Shown piece after piece: positions 55,658 to 64,000 of a stretch of DNA of 64,000 bases. How positions within the stretch are numbered: the stretch's first letter is position 1; every line of letters starts with the position of its first letter. Where the stretch lies: contig CANLGL010000001.1 in assembly GCA_947490345.1 (NCBI GenBank), positions 143,399 through 207,398 of the forward strand. The letters run 5' to 3'. The translations under genes were made by a program, and so were the position numbers. The notes under the pieces are model-generated. The model saw only the letters and a program-made list of their open reading frames with translations. It ran no database searches and was not told the DNA's origin. The stretch comes from Deltaproteobacteria bacterium (GTDB lineage: Bacteria; Myxococcota_A; UBA796; SXON01).

Positions 55658-56916
55658 GCCGGGTCGGCTCCGACCAGGTCTCTCAGCTCCCCGATCAGGT
55701 ACAACGAGCCGGCCACGATGACGAGATCGCCGTCGCGACGCGCGGCGAGGACCGCGTCGGCCAGCGCCCCGGCGGGAATGACCGGGACGGAGAGGCCCTC
55801 GCATTGGCTGGCGACGTCGAACGGATTGCGCGCCTTGGCGTGGCTGCCTGCGGTGGTGAAGATGCGATCCACGACCGGCGCCAGCGTGGTCGCGACGCCT
55901 CGGAGGTCCTTGTCGGTCCCGCCGCCGAGCACCAACGTACGGCGCCGGTCGCGCGGCAGGCGGGCCAGGAAGTTGGCCAAGGTCGTCGCCCCGTCCGGAT
56001 TGTGGGCGCCATCGGCCAGAAGGTCGGGCGCCAGCCACTCCAGCCGACCCGCGTGGCGCGCGGCCGCGAGCCCCTCCCGCATCGCCAGCGGCGAGACCGC
56101 GAGGCCGGTGACTTCCAGGACCCGCAGCGCGACGCCAGCATTGACCACCTGGTGGTCGCCTGCGAGTCCGAGCGACAGCCCATCCAGCGTGCTCCCACCG
56201 GCGTAGCGGAAGCTGCTGACGTCTCCGAAAGCCTCGAAGTCGTGGCCCCAGACGTGCAGCGGGGCGGCACGCTCGGCGGCGACGGCGCGAATGATCGCCA
56301 GGGCCTCCCCCGGCAGGGGGCCGACCACCACCGGGACGCCCGCCTTGATGATGCCGGCCTTCTCGCCCGCGATCGAGGCGATGTCCCAGCCGAGCTCCTC
56401 GCAGTGATCGAGCCCGATGCTGACGATGGCGGTCGCCCGGGGGCTCACCACGTTGGTGGCGTCGAGGCGCCCGCCCATGCCAACCTCGATCACGGCGATG
56501 TCCACGTTCGCCCGAGCGAAGGCCTCAAATGCGCAGGCGACCGTGAACTCGAAGTAGGTCAGCGGGAAGGCCTCGTCGGAGGGAAGCGTGCGGCGGGCCC
56601 ACTCCAAGCGGGCGGTGTCGATGCGTTGTATGACCGCGCCCAGCTCTGCATCGGAAAGCGGGACGGCGCCTACTCGGATGCGCTCGTTGACCACCTGAAG
56701 GTGAGGGGACGTGTGCACCCCGACCCGCTGCCCGCTGGCCCCAAGCATGGCGTCCAGGAGGCGGCACGTACTCCCCTTCCCGTTGGTGCCCCCGACGTGG
56801 AGCACCGGGTAGCGCTGCTCCGGGTGGTCGAGGGTCCCCAGGAAGTCACGCATGCGGCTCAGCCCGAGTCGGATGCCCGCACCGGCGAGGCGGTCGAGCA
56901 CCGGATGGGAGATCAT
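55654..56916 (-). CDS. folC: bifunctional folylpolyglutamate/dihydrofolate synthase
   Basis: VLHVGGTNGKGSTCRLL, GVHTSPHLQVVNERIRV, LTYFEFTVACAFEAF, VIEVGMGGRLDATNVV, DGAHNPDG. Confidence 0.96.
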   Translation of the reverse strand: MISHPVLDRLAGAGIRLGLSRMRDFLGTLDHPEQRYPVLHVGGTNGKGSTCRLLDAMLGASGQRVGVHTSPHLQVVNERIRVGAVPLSDAELGAVIQRIDTARLEWARRTLPSDEAFPLTYFEFTVACAFEAFARANVDIAVIEVGMGGRLDATNVVSPRATAIVSIGLDHCEELGWDIASIAGEKAGIIKAGVPVVVGPLPGEALAIIRAVAAERAAPLHVWGHDFEAFGDVSSFRYAGGSTLDGLSLGLAGDHQVVNAGVALRVLEVTGLAVSPLAMREGLAAARHAGRLEWLAPDLLADGAHNPDGATTLANFLARLPRDRRRTLVLGGGTDKDLRGVATTLAPVVDRIFTTAGSHAKARNPFDVASQCEGLSVPVIPAGALADAVLAARRDGDLVIVAGSLYLIGELRDLVGADPA

Positions 56917-57785
56917 TGCTGCGGGCTGAGGTGTCGGCAGAGCCGGGCCAGCGTGTCCTTGAGCTCCGCGCGGGGGACGATCATGTCGACCATTCCGTGC
57001 TCCAACAGGTATTCGCTGGTTTGGAAGCCGTCGGGTAGCTCCTGCCCAATCGTTTCCCGGATGACGCGCGGCCCCGCGAAGCCCACCAGGGCGTGTGGTT
57101 CGGCGATGATCACGTCGCCGAGCATCGCAAAGCTGGCGGCGACGCCACCCGTCGTCGGATCGGCGAGCACCGAGATGTAGGGCATCCGGGCGACATCCCG
57201 CAGTCGGGACAGCGCTGCGCACGTCCTCGCCATCTGCATCAGCGACAAGAGTCCTTCCTGCATCCGCGCACCGCCGGAGGCTGAGATGACGATTGCCGGG
57301 CGGCGGAGCTGGGTGGCGCGCTCAAACTGCCGGGTGACGAGCTCGCCCACCACCGAACCCATGCTGCCGCCCATGAAGCGGAAGTTGAAGGTGCCGATCT
57401 CGACTGCAACCCCCTGAATCGTCGCCGAGCCGGCCACGTAGGCGTCCAGCTCGCCCAGGTTCCGCTGTGTGGCGCTCAGGCGCGCCGCGTAGGATTGACC
57501 GTCGGAGAAGGCCAGCGCGTCGACCGGCGCGACGTAGCGGTCGTGGCGGACGAAGCTGCCCTCGTCGCAGAGGGCGTCGAGGCGGGCAAGGCTGTCCCAC
57601 CGGTGATGGTGGCTGCAGTGCGGGCACACGCCCATGACCTCGGCCAGAGCGGCGCGGAAGAGAATCTGGTCGCACCCCGGGCAGCGTACCCAAAGGTCTT
57701 TCTTGGCAGGCTGCGACCGAGGTTCAGTCTGCAGCGGCGCTGGCGACTGCTCGAACCAGCGTGGGGAAGTGGGGTCTTGCGACAT
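56913..57785 (-). CDS. accD: acetyl-CoA carboxylase carboxyltransferase subunit beta
   Basis: Zn-ribbon RCPGCDQILF...VCPHCSHHHR; SASGGARMQEGLLSLMQMA; LADPTTGGVAASFAMLGDVIIAEP. Confidence 0.96.
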   Translation of the reverse strand: MSQDPTSPRWFEQSPAPLQTEPRSQPAKKDLWVRCPGCDQILFRAALAEVMGVCPHCSHHHRWDSLARLDALCDEGSFVRHDRYVAPVDALAFSDGQSYAARLSATQRNLGELDAYVAGSATIQGVAVEIGTFNFRFMGGSMGSVVGELVTRQFERATQLRRPAIVISASGGARMQEGLLSLMQMARTCAALSRLRDVARMPYISVLADPTTGGVAASFAMLGDVIIAEPHALVGFAGPRVIRETIGQELPDGFQTSEYLLEHGMVDMIVPRAELKDTLARLCRHLSPQQ

Positions 57786-57802
57786 CGCGCGGGCATAAGC
57801 GG

Positions 57803-58669
57803 CTACGGCGCCAAGAGCCACGCGGCCTGATGCCACGCGTGCCGCAGGGCGCGGATGGCGGTGGGGTCGCGCCCGAACGCGACCCGATTGGTGAGCAGGA
57901 CGGCCACCATTCTGCGCGCTGGGGACAGCCAAACGCTGGTGCCGGTGAAGCCGGTATGGCCGACGGCGTCGGCCGGCGGCCGCGGGCCGGCGCTGGATTC
58001 ACTTCCGGAAGGTGTGTCCCACCCGAGGGCGTGGCTCCCGAGCCCGCGCTCGGTGAACGCCAGTTTCGCGAGCGGCACCTCTCCCGCCAACCAACGCCAC
58101 GCCGCCGCCGCAACCGAGCGGGCGTCTCCGAAAAGCCCCGCGTGCGCCGCGACCCCGCCCATCGCGCGGGCGTTGTCGTCGTGAACCACGCCTTGCAATC
58201 CACCCTCGGTCGCGATGGCGTTGGGGTGCCCCCAGCTCAGGTGCCGCGCCGCACCCGGCGCGAGCGCGGCGAAGGCCTGGTCCAGTGGAAGCCCCACCTC
58301 CGCCTCGATGGCGGCGCCGAGGGTGAGGAAGCCAAGGTCGCTGTAGGCGTGCGCGGTCCCCGGCCGGCTGACCAACGGCTCCGAAAGCGCGGCGCGGACC
58401 ATGTCCTCGCGGGTGCCCGCCCTCCAGAGCTCTTTCCACCACAGCGCACCCGCGCCGTGTTGCAGCAAGAGCCGCGTCGTGATGCCCGGCTGCCACAACC
58501 GATGGGGGCCGTCCAGGCGTAGCCGACCGGACTCCACCAGTCTGAGCGCCAGCTCGGTGGTGCACACCACCTTGGTCAACGACGCGAGGTCGTAGATCAG
58601 CTCGGGCGTCCGGGCGTAAACTACCTTTCCGTCGATCAGCACACAGGCCGACAACGATGGCGCCACCAC
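57803..58669 (-). CDS. class C beta-lactamase-family serine hydrolase
   Basis: DLASLTKVV (SxxK), YSDLGFL (YxN-like), HTGFTGTSVW; start uncertain (GTG possible upstream). Confidence 0.85.
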   Translation of the reverse strand: MVAPSLSACVLIDGKVVYARTPELIYDLASLTKVVCTTELALRLVESGRLRLDGPHRLWQPGITTRLLLQHGAGALWWKELWRAGTREDMVRAALSEPLVSRPGTAHAYSDLGFLTLGAAIEAEVGLPLDQAFAALAPGAARHLSWGHPNAIATEGGLQGVVHDDNARAMGGVAAHAGLFGDARSVAAAAWRWLAGEVPLAKLAFTERGLGSHALGWDTPSGSESSAGPRPPADAVGHTGFTGTSVWLSPARRMVAVLLTNRVAFGRDPTAIRALRHAWHQAAWLLAP

Positions 58670-58707
58670 CCCGGTGGCGACGTCGAGAAGACCATCCAGC
58701 CCTGACG

Positions 58708-59574
58708 TCAGGAGCGCACCGCGTCGATCCGAAGCCGGTCCTCGTGGATGCGGGCCCGTCCCCCGAAGGGGACTGCAAGGTTGGTCCGGCCGTGGCCGAA
58801 GGGCATCCCGGCGAGGATCGGCACGCCCATCGGGCCCAGCACGTCGCGGACCACGTCGGCCACCGTCCAGTCCGACCCCTGTGGCGCTTGCGCGTCGAGG
58901 AACTCGCCCAGCACGAAGCCGGCGGCGCCATGAAATGCGCCGCTATCGCGACACTGGACCAGCAGGCGATCGAGCTTGTAGGGCGCCTCGCCCACATCCT
59001 CCAGCATCACGATCGCTCCCCTTGCGTCGAGCTGATGCCGGGTGCCGCAGCCCGCCGCGATGACGCAGAGGTTGCCCCCGCACAGGCGCCCCTCGGCCCG
59101 GCCAGCCACGAGTGGCTGGCCGAAGAAGACAGACTCCCCTCCCGACGCGAGCAGCGCGCGGAGGTGGGTCTGGGACGCCTCGTCGTTGTGGGCGGCCAGG
59201 GCGTGCAGCACCGGCGCATGCACGCCTGGGCGGCCCTTCCGCACCAACGGATTGAGCAGCGCCGTTCCGTCCGAGAACCCCAGGAACGGGACCGGGGCGA
59301 GGCGCTTGACCTTCAAAAGCGGCAGCAGTCGCGACAGCCCGTAGCCTCCCCTGGCCATCCACACCGCATCCCAGCGTCCAGAGAAAGCCTCCAGGAGATC
59401 GGAGAGTCGCGCGGCATCGGTCCCGGCGAGGTAACGATGGCGGTCACCGGCCGCGGGGAGGAGCGACGGGTCGTAGCCCCACGAGCGCACCATTTCCAGG
59501 CCCCGCTCCAGCCGCGCGGGATCGGAGATTCCTGAAGGCGAGATCACCGCGATTCGTGCGCCAGGAGGAAGCAT
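58708..59574 (-). CDS. LD-carboxypeptidase (peptidase S66)
   Basis: RIAVISPSG, DAVWMARGGYGLSRLL, FLGFSDGTALLN, GGNLCVIAAGCGT, GEAPYKLDR. Confidence 0.93.
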   Translation of the reverse strand: MLPPGARIAVISPSGISDPARLERGLEMVRSWGYDPSLLPAAGDRHRYLAGTDAARLSDLLEAFSGRWDAVWMARGGYGLSRLLPLLKVKRLAPVPFLGFSDGTALLNPLVRKGRPGVHAPVLHALAAHNDEASQTHLRALLASGGESVFFGQPLVAGRAEGRLCGGNLCVIAAGCGTRHQLDARGAIVMLEDVGEAPYKLDRLLVQCRDSGAFHGAAGFVLGEFLDAQAPQGSDWTVADVVRDVLGPMGVPILAGMPFGHGRTNLAVPFGGRARIHEDRLRIDAVRS

Positions 59575-59621
59575 TCGCCGGCTTATCGCCGGGGGCCTCG
59601 CGCTGCGCTACGGTTGTTCGG

Positions 59622-59996
59622 ATGGTGTTGGTCTTCCTTGCGTGCTGGCAGCCGGACCCGTACGCGCCACCGCCTCCCGTCCAGGTGCAACAGAGCGACG
59701 TGATGGGGGGTACCGCCCCGGACATTCTGCTCCCCGCCGCGCTCGAAGTCGAGGCGGGCGAGGAAGAGGAAGAGGTCGCAACGCCGGCGGACGCCGGGGA
59801 GATTCGGCCGCGTTCGGCCCGGACGGTGGGCCAGCCACTGACGCTGGTGAGCGACGACGGCGCGCCGCTTCAGGTGATCGGGGACGGGGTCGTGGTCACA
59901 GTTTTGATGGAAGGCCCGGATCGCGTGAAGGTGCGCTGCGACGGCTGTCGCCCGGTACAGGAGGGGTGGCTGCAGCGCCGCGCGGTTTCGCCTTAG
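59622..59996 (+). CDS. hypothetical lipoprotein
   Basis: MVLVFLACWQ; TACGGT-N7-ATG. Confidence 0.6.
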   Translation: MVLVFLACWQPDPYAPPPPVQVQQSDVMGGTAPDILLPAALEVEAGEEEEEVATPADAGEIRPRSARTVGQPLTLVSDDGAPLQVIGDGVVVTVLMEGPDRVKVRCDGCRPVQEGWLQRRAVSP

Positions 59997-60036
59997 ATCG
60001 GCAACCCGAATCGGCCTCTGGTAGACTGCGCACGCG

Positions 60037-60714
60037 ATGTCTTCCTTCGGTCCCGGCGCGAGTCTCTGTGTGGCGGCGATCGTGTTGTGGCTGTTCGGTG
60101 AACTGGCCAGCCGCGCCGTGGCACGCGACGGGGGCAAGGTGGTCGGCGCCGGCGCCGCGCACGCGGTCCGGTTCGGGGCGGCGCTGTGCCTGGTCTGTGG
60201 CGGCCTCTTGGAGATGCGCTCCGCGCAACTCGAGCAGGTTGAGGCCGGTACCCTCCTCGCCACCTCGTACCCGCACGGGCCGGGTTGGCTGGGGGCAGTA
60301 CCCCTGCTCGCGGTCGGCGTGGGAATCACCGCGATTGCCACGCGGGAGCTGGCGCTCGGCCACCTTCGCGGGGCGGCGGGCTGGGTCGGTGCGGTGATGG
60401 TGGCCGGTTTTTTCCTCGTCGTCGAGATGTCAGGCGGGGTCTGGTTCGACGTCGCCGACGCCCTTCAGGTGCGGGAGGGAGTGGTGTTGACGCGTCGGGC
60501 CAGCGTCCTTCCGTCCGAGGTCGAGGCGGTAACCATTACCGAGCACCTGTCTCCGGGGGCCCCGAAGTGGCGCGTGTCCCTCGCAGGACCCCGATTGCCG
60601 GAGGCGTTTACCCGGCATTCCACCGACTTTGACACGGCCCATGGCGCGCGGTTGGAGGCCGAGCGTTGGGCTGCGGTCGGCCGGTGGTCGGTGACCGAGA
60701 CCCAGGCGAAGTGA
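60037..60714 (+). CDS. hypothetical membrane protein
   Basis: Multiple hydrophobic segments; TAGACT-N9-ATG. Confidence 0.7.
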   Translation: MSSFGPGASLCVAAIVLWLFGELASRAVARDGGKVVGAGAAHAVRFGAALCLVCGGLLEMRSAQLEQVEAGTLLATSYPHGPGWLGAVPLLAVGVGITAIATRELALGHLRGAAGWVGAVMVAGFFLVVEMSGGVWFDVADALQVREGVVLTRRASVLPSEVEAVTITEHLSPGAPKWRVSLAGPRLPEAFTRHSTDFDTAHGARLEAERWAAVGRWSVTETQAK

Positions 60715-60721
60715 GCGACCG

Positions 60722-63700
60722 CTAGAGCTGGAAGCCCAGCGAGAGCACGCCGCCGTTGGTGCTGTCGGTGAGCTCACCGACCGCGTCCCCCGCGTTGTTT
60801 TCGATGCCGATGACCCGGAACGCGCCGTCGTAGGCGACGCTGGCGTAGAGCCACGGGAGGAAGGCGTAGCCGACCTCGGCGTCGATGTCGTGATTCCACG
60901 GCTGGCTGCCGCCGGCGAGGTGGTGACTGTAAGACAGCACTGCGAACAGCCTGTCGGAGGCGTCCAGCGAGAGCTCGCCACCGAGAATCAGCGAGTTGAT
61001 GTTGAGCTGGTCGAGCTGGATTTCCTGGCCCCCCTTGATCGAGAAGGTCTGGACATCGGAGATGCCCCACCCGACCCGCCCGCCGAAGCCGAATCGGGTG
61101 GTCCCCGGGGTGACGTACCGGCCGATGGCGACGACTCGCGTCGAGAGGACAGTGTCAGGGACCAGACCCTCGTCGCTGCACTCATTTTCGAGCGCCTCGC
61201 AGAGGGGCTTGGGATCCAGGCTGTAGGAGACCGCGCTGAAGTCGGCCTCGGCGCCCACGTAGCGGAACATCGGCAAGAACACGCGGCCCTGAAGATGGCC
61301 ACCGTACGCGGGCGACGACAGGATCAGCTGGCTGGGGAAGAGCACCGTTGCCTTGGTGAGCGGCTTCTGGTCGTAGTCGTAGAGGGCGCCCTCGAATCCG
61401 GCGCGGATGCGCAAGAACGGCGTTCCGTCCACGGGCTTGACCTTGGTCGTCGTGGTCGTTGTGGTTGCAACCGGAGGCGGCGGCGGCGGCGGAGCGACGA
61501 CAACCGGGGGTGGGGGCGGAGGGGGCGGCGGCTTGGCGGCGTAGGGATCGACCGCGGTGGTCGTGGTGTACGGTGTCCCGCTCGACCACGCCGAATCCGC
61601 CCCGCCCACGGGGACGCGCATGAAGCTGGAGGTCGTTCCGTCGCTGGTTGCCACGGAAATCTTGACGTCTCCGGACGTGCCGACCGGCACCGACAGGCTG
61701 GCTTCGTACGAGCCGCCTCCAAGGTCGGTCACCGTGCCGACGGTTCCGGCGCTCGCCATGAAGTCCAGCGTCTGGCCGGCCACCCCGCGCCCTTGTTCGT
61801 CGCTGACGGTGACGCGGAGCTTCACCGTTCCGCCCGGGGAGATGCTGGCGGGGTCGGAGACCATGGCCGCCCGACTGGGGCGGATCGCGCCGCTCGTGGT
61901 CGCGACGGCCGGGGCCATCACCGCTGCCGTGGAGCCCTCGCGTTCGACGCGGACCTCACTCAGGGCCTTGTCCCATTCTCCCACGAGGGTCGCGTCGACC
62001 TTGGAGCCGGCGATGGGAAGCGTCGGCAGCGCCAGGGCTTCGGGAACCTGCGCGAGCGCGGCAGCGGCAAGCAGATCGCCCGCCGATACCTCGAAGGTGA
62101 CCAGGCCCGCCTTACGCCCGGCGGTGTAGAACACCTGCGCGAGCCCTTCACCGTTGGTCGTCGCCTGCTGCGGCATCGTGCCGTCACCGGTGGTGAGCTT
62201 GACGGCCACGGGCACGTTGGGCACCGGGTAGCCATACTCGTCGACCGACACGATGGTCACCATCGTCGAGGACATGCCGTCGTTGTTGGTGCGGGTGCGC
62301 GAAGGGACGATGAGCAGCCGCGACAACGGGTTGCCGGTGATCGGCGCGGCCACGCTGGCGGTGATTTCGACAGGTCCGTTGCCGGTGGTGGTGAAAAGGG
62401 CCTGATAGTCGCCGTTGCGGAGATCCTTGACGTCGCCTTTGATGCGGGCGCCGCTGGCGGCCATGGTGATCGTCCGCGCGCCAAGGCCGACGCCGTCGGG
62501 GCCGGTGACCTTCGCGAACAGCTTGAATCCTTCGGCGCTGGCCGGCAGCTTCGTCGGTTCGGCGGTCAGGTCGACCTTCGCGGGGCGCACGCTCACGAGG
62601 CTCAGGGTGAGGCTGGCGTTTTGGAACTCAGGCTTGTCGGCGAGCGCGCTGGTGATGGTCACTTGTGCCGCGCCGGCGCTGGTGGGGGGTGAGAAAAGCG
62701 CCGTGTAGATGCCGTTCCCTTCGTGCTTGGCGGGGCCGATGGTCCCGCCGGTGGTGCTGAAGACCACGGCTGCGGACACGTCCGGCCTGCCATCCGCGGT
62801 CACCACCATCGCGTGGACGGGCACCTGCACGCGTGCGTCGCCCGGCAATGCCACGGCGGTGGGGACGAAGCTGATGCGCTTGCCTTCGGGCGGCTTCAGG
62901 TCCATCGGCTCCGCAACGCTCTTGCCATCGGTACCGATGGAGATCTTTTCGGCGAGCGCCGCGCCCGGCGCCACGAGGATCGGCACCCGGGCCCGCCCCT
63001 GGGCGTCGGCCTGGATCGGCCCGAACTGTTGGTCCCCGATCTTGATGAGCGCCCGCGCCCCCGGAGCCACGGTCACTGGGAAGTCGATCTTGCTCCACAG
63101 CGGGATGGCGAGCGAACCGTAAGTCATCGACGGGTCGCGCTTGTCGGCGGCGGTGATGAGGGCGACCTGCGGGAAGTTGCTGGCGGGGGCGGTATAAAGC
63201 GCGCTGAACTGTCCCCCCCCGAGGTTGGTGACGTTTTCAACGGTTCCCGCGTTGGCGGTGATGATCAAGTCGACGCCGGCGAGGGCCTGCCGGTCACCGC
63301 CGGCCAGGTTGAACGACAGCGTGGCGGTACGGTCCTGGCCGAGCGTCATGCGGGCGGGGTTCGCCGCGGCGCTGAGGCGCTGACTCCGGGGCGGGGCGAC
63401 GCTGAAGCTCCAGCTCTTCTGGACGGTTTCCTTGCCGATCTTGCCCTTGAGGCTCAGGGTGGTGGTGCCGCGGGCCTCGACTTTGGGGGGCGTGTACGCC
63501 AGCCGATACAGGCCGCCACCCGCGTCGGTCGGGGCGCCGACCGTGCCGGAGCTGACCGCCGGCTTGAGCGCGAGACCGGCGATGGGGGCGCCATTGGCGT
63601 CGAGAGCCAGGACGTAAAGGTCAGCCTGGGTAGAGCCATCGCCGACGACCGCGGACGCCGGAATCATCTCAAGGAGGCCCGTGCCTTCGAACACAGCCGC

Positions 63701-63790
63701 GGGCTGCGCATACGCAGGGTTGGCAGTGGCAGAAACCGCGACGATGGCGCCGAAAAGGGACAGTCCGAGGACGAGAGACAGCTTGTGCAT
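60722..63790 (-). CDS. large surface protein: signal peptide, tandem bacterial Ig-like (invasin-type) domains, Pro/Thr linker, C-terminal outer-membrane barrel-like domain
   Basis: Repeated GxGxYxAxxTxP...VxIT Ig-like units (GGGLYRLAYTPP, GGGQFSALYTAP, GNGIYTALFSPP, GGGSYEASLSVP); KPPPPPPPPPVVVAPPPPPPPVATTTTTTT; C-terminal GGVLSLGFQL. Confidence 0.85.
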   Translation of the reverse strand: MHKLSLVLGLSLFGAIVAVSATANPAYAQPAAVFEGTGLLEMIPASAVVGDGSTQADLYVLALDANGAPIAGLALKPAVSSGTVGAPTDAGGGLYRLAYTPPKVEARGTTTLSLKGKIGKETVQKSWSFSVAPPRSQRLSAAANPARMTLGQDRTATLSFNLAGGDRQALAGVDLIITANAGTVENVTNLGGGQFSALYTAPASNFPQVALITAADKRDPSMTYGSLAIPLWSKIDFPVTVAPGARALIKIGDQQFGPIQADAQGRARVPILVAPGAALAEKISIGTDGKSVAEPMDLKPPEGKRISFVPTAVALPGDARVQVPVHAMVVTADGRPDVSAAVVFSTTGGTIGPAKHEGNGIYTALFSPPTSAGAAQVTITSALADKPEFQNASLTLSLVSVRPAKVDLTAEPTKLPASAEGFKLFAKVTGPDGVGLGARTITMAASGARIKGDVKDLRNGDYQALFTTTGNGPVEITASVAAPITGNPLSRLLIVPSRTRTNNDGMSSTMVTIVSVDEYGYPVPNVPVAVKLTTGDGTMPQQATTNGEGLAQVFYTAGRKAGLVTFEVSAGDLLAAAALAQVPEALALPTLPIAGSKVDATLVGEWDKALSEVRVEREGSTAAVMAPAVATTSGAIRPSRAAMVSDPASISPGGTVKLRVTVSDEQGRGVAGQTLDFMASAGTVGTVTDLGGGSYEASLSVPVGTSGDVKISVATSDGTTSSFMRVPVGGADSAWSSGTPYTTTTAVDPYAAKPPPPPPPPPVVVAPPPPPPPVATTTTTTTKVKPVDGTPFLRIRAGFEGALYDYDQKPLTKATVLFPSQLILSSPAYGGHLQGRVFLPMFRYVGAEADFSAVSYSLDPKPLCEALENECSDEGLVPDTVLSTRVVAIGRYVTPGTTRFGFGGRVGWGISDVQTFSIKGGQEIQLDQLNINSLILGGELSLDASDRLFAVLSYSHHLAGGSQPWNHDIDAEVGYAFLPWLYASVAYDGAFRVIGIENNAGDAVGELTDSTNGGVLSLGFQL

Positions 63791-63836
63791 GTTTGGCTCC
63801 GCAGCGAGGCGCGCTAAGGTACTTCGGGCAAGATTC

Positions 63837-64000
63837 ATGTCAACGAGGGGAACGACCGACTCCGCGATCTTGCGAGCCTTTGACCGTGAGGCCGGAGGGT
63901 ACGCCGAGCGCTGGGACGTTAGCCCGCTCGTCCAGTTCTGGCGAGGTAGGGTGCTGGCTCGGGTCCTCGCCGCGGTCCCTCCCGGTGGGCGGGTCGCGGA
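63837..64000 (+). CDS. SAM-dependent methyltransferase N-terminus (truncated by window edge)
   Basis: Open to the edge: MSTRGTTDSAILRAFDREAGGYAERWDVSPLVQFWRGRVLARVLAAVPPGGRVA; BioC/UbiE-like start. Not in the supplied ORF track. Confidence 0.6.
   Translation, partial: MSTRGTTDSAILRAFDREAGGYAERWDVSPLVQFWRGRVLARVLAAVPPGGRVA

Noticed and set aside
1-64000. tRNA/rRNA genes, CRISPR arrays, IS elements or prophage
   Set aside because: No matching sequence patterns, regular spacers, transposases, integrases or phage structural genes seen on either strand.

Overview
This is a GC-rich bacterial chromosomal window, most likely Myxococcota or another former deltaproteobacterium. The taxon is inferred from MopE/FG-GAP lipoproteins and gene content, not proven. 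It is densely coded on both strands. I saw no tRNA, rRNA, CRISPR array, prophage or transposase. Housekeeping genes include pilB, grx4-bolA, plsC, pyrF, lptB-rpoN-hpf-dnaJ, potDCBA, metK, mreB, ppiD-like, sppA, tatD-holB, accD-folC-lptD-like and ldcA. There are many envelope lipoproteins, including three MopE/PF11617-type Asp/Cys-repeat proteins. A CDS is cut at each window edge. The most interesting signals lie outside ordinary gene calling. (1) An undescribed dispersed intergenic element occurs in six copies and has three hairpins with compensatory stem changes. (2) TANNNT -10 boxes recur 5-9 nt before start codons, implying pervasive (near-)leaderless transcription. Several divergent gene pairs share an overlapping, symmetric -10 in only 23-46 bp. 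(3) At least ten exported proteins have ultra-short, uncharged signal peptides (lipobox Cys at position 7-12). (4) A GNAT-like domain is fused to a eukaryote-type GABA transaminase, with a free-standing GNAT paralogue about 7 kb away. (5) A ~131-nt candidate structured RNA/5' leader is closed by a ~21-bp helix. Nothing was searched against databases; family names come from recognised motifs.
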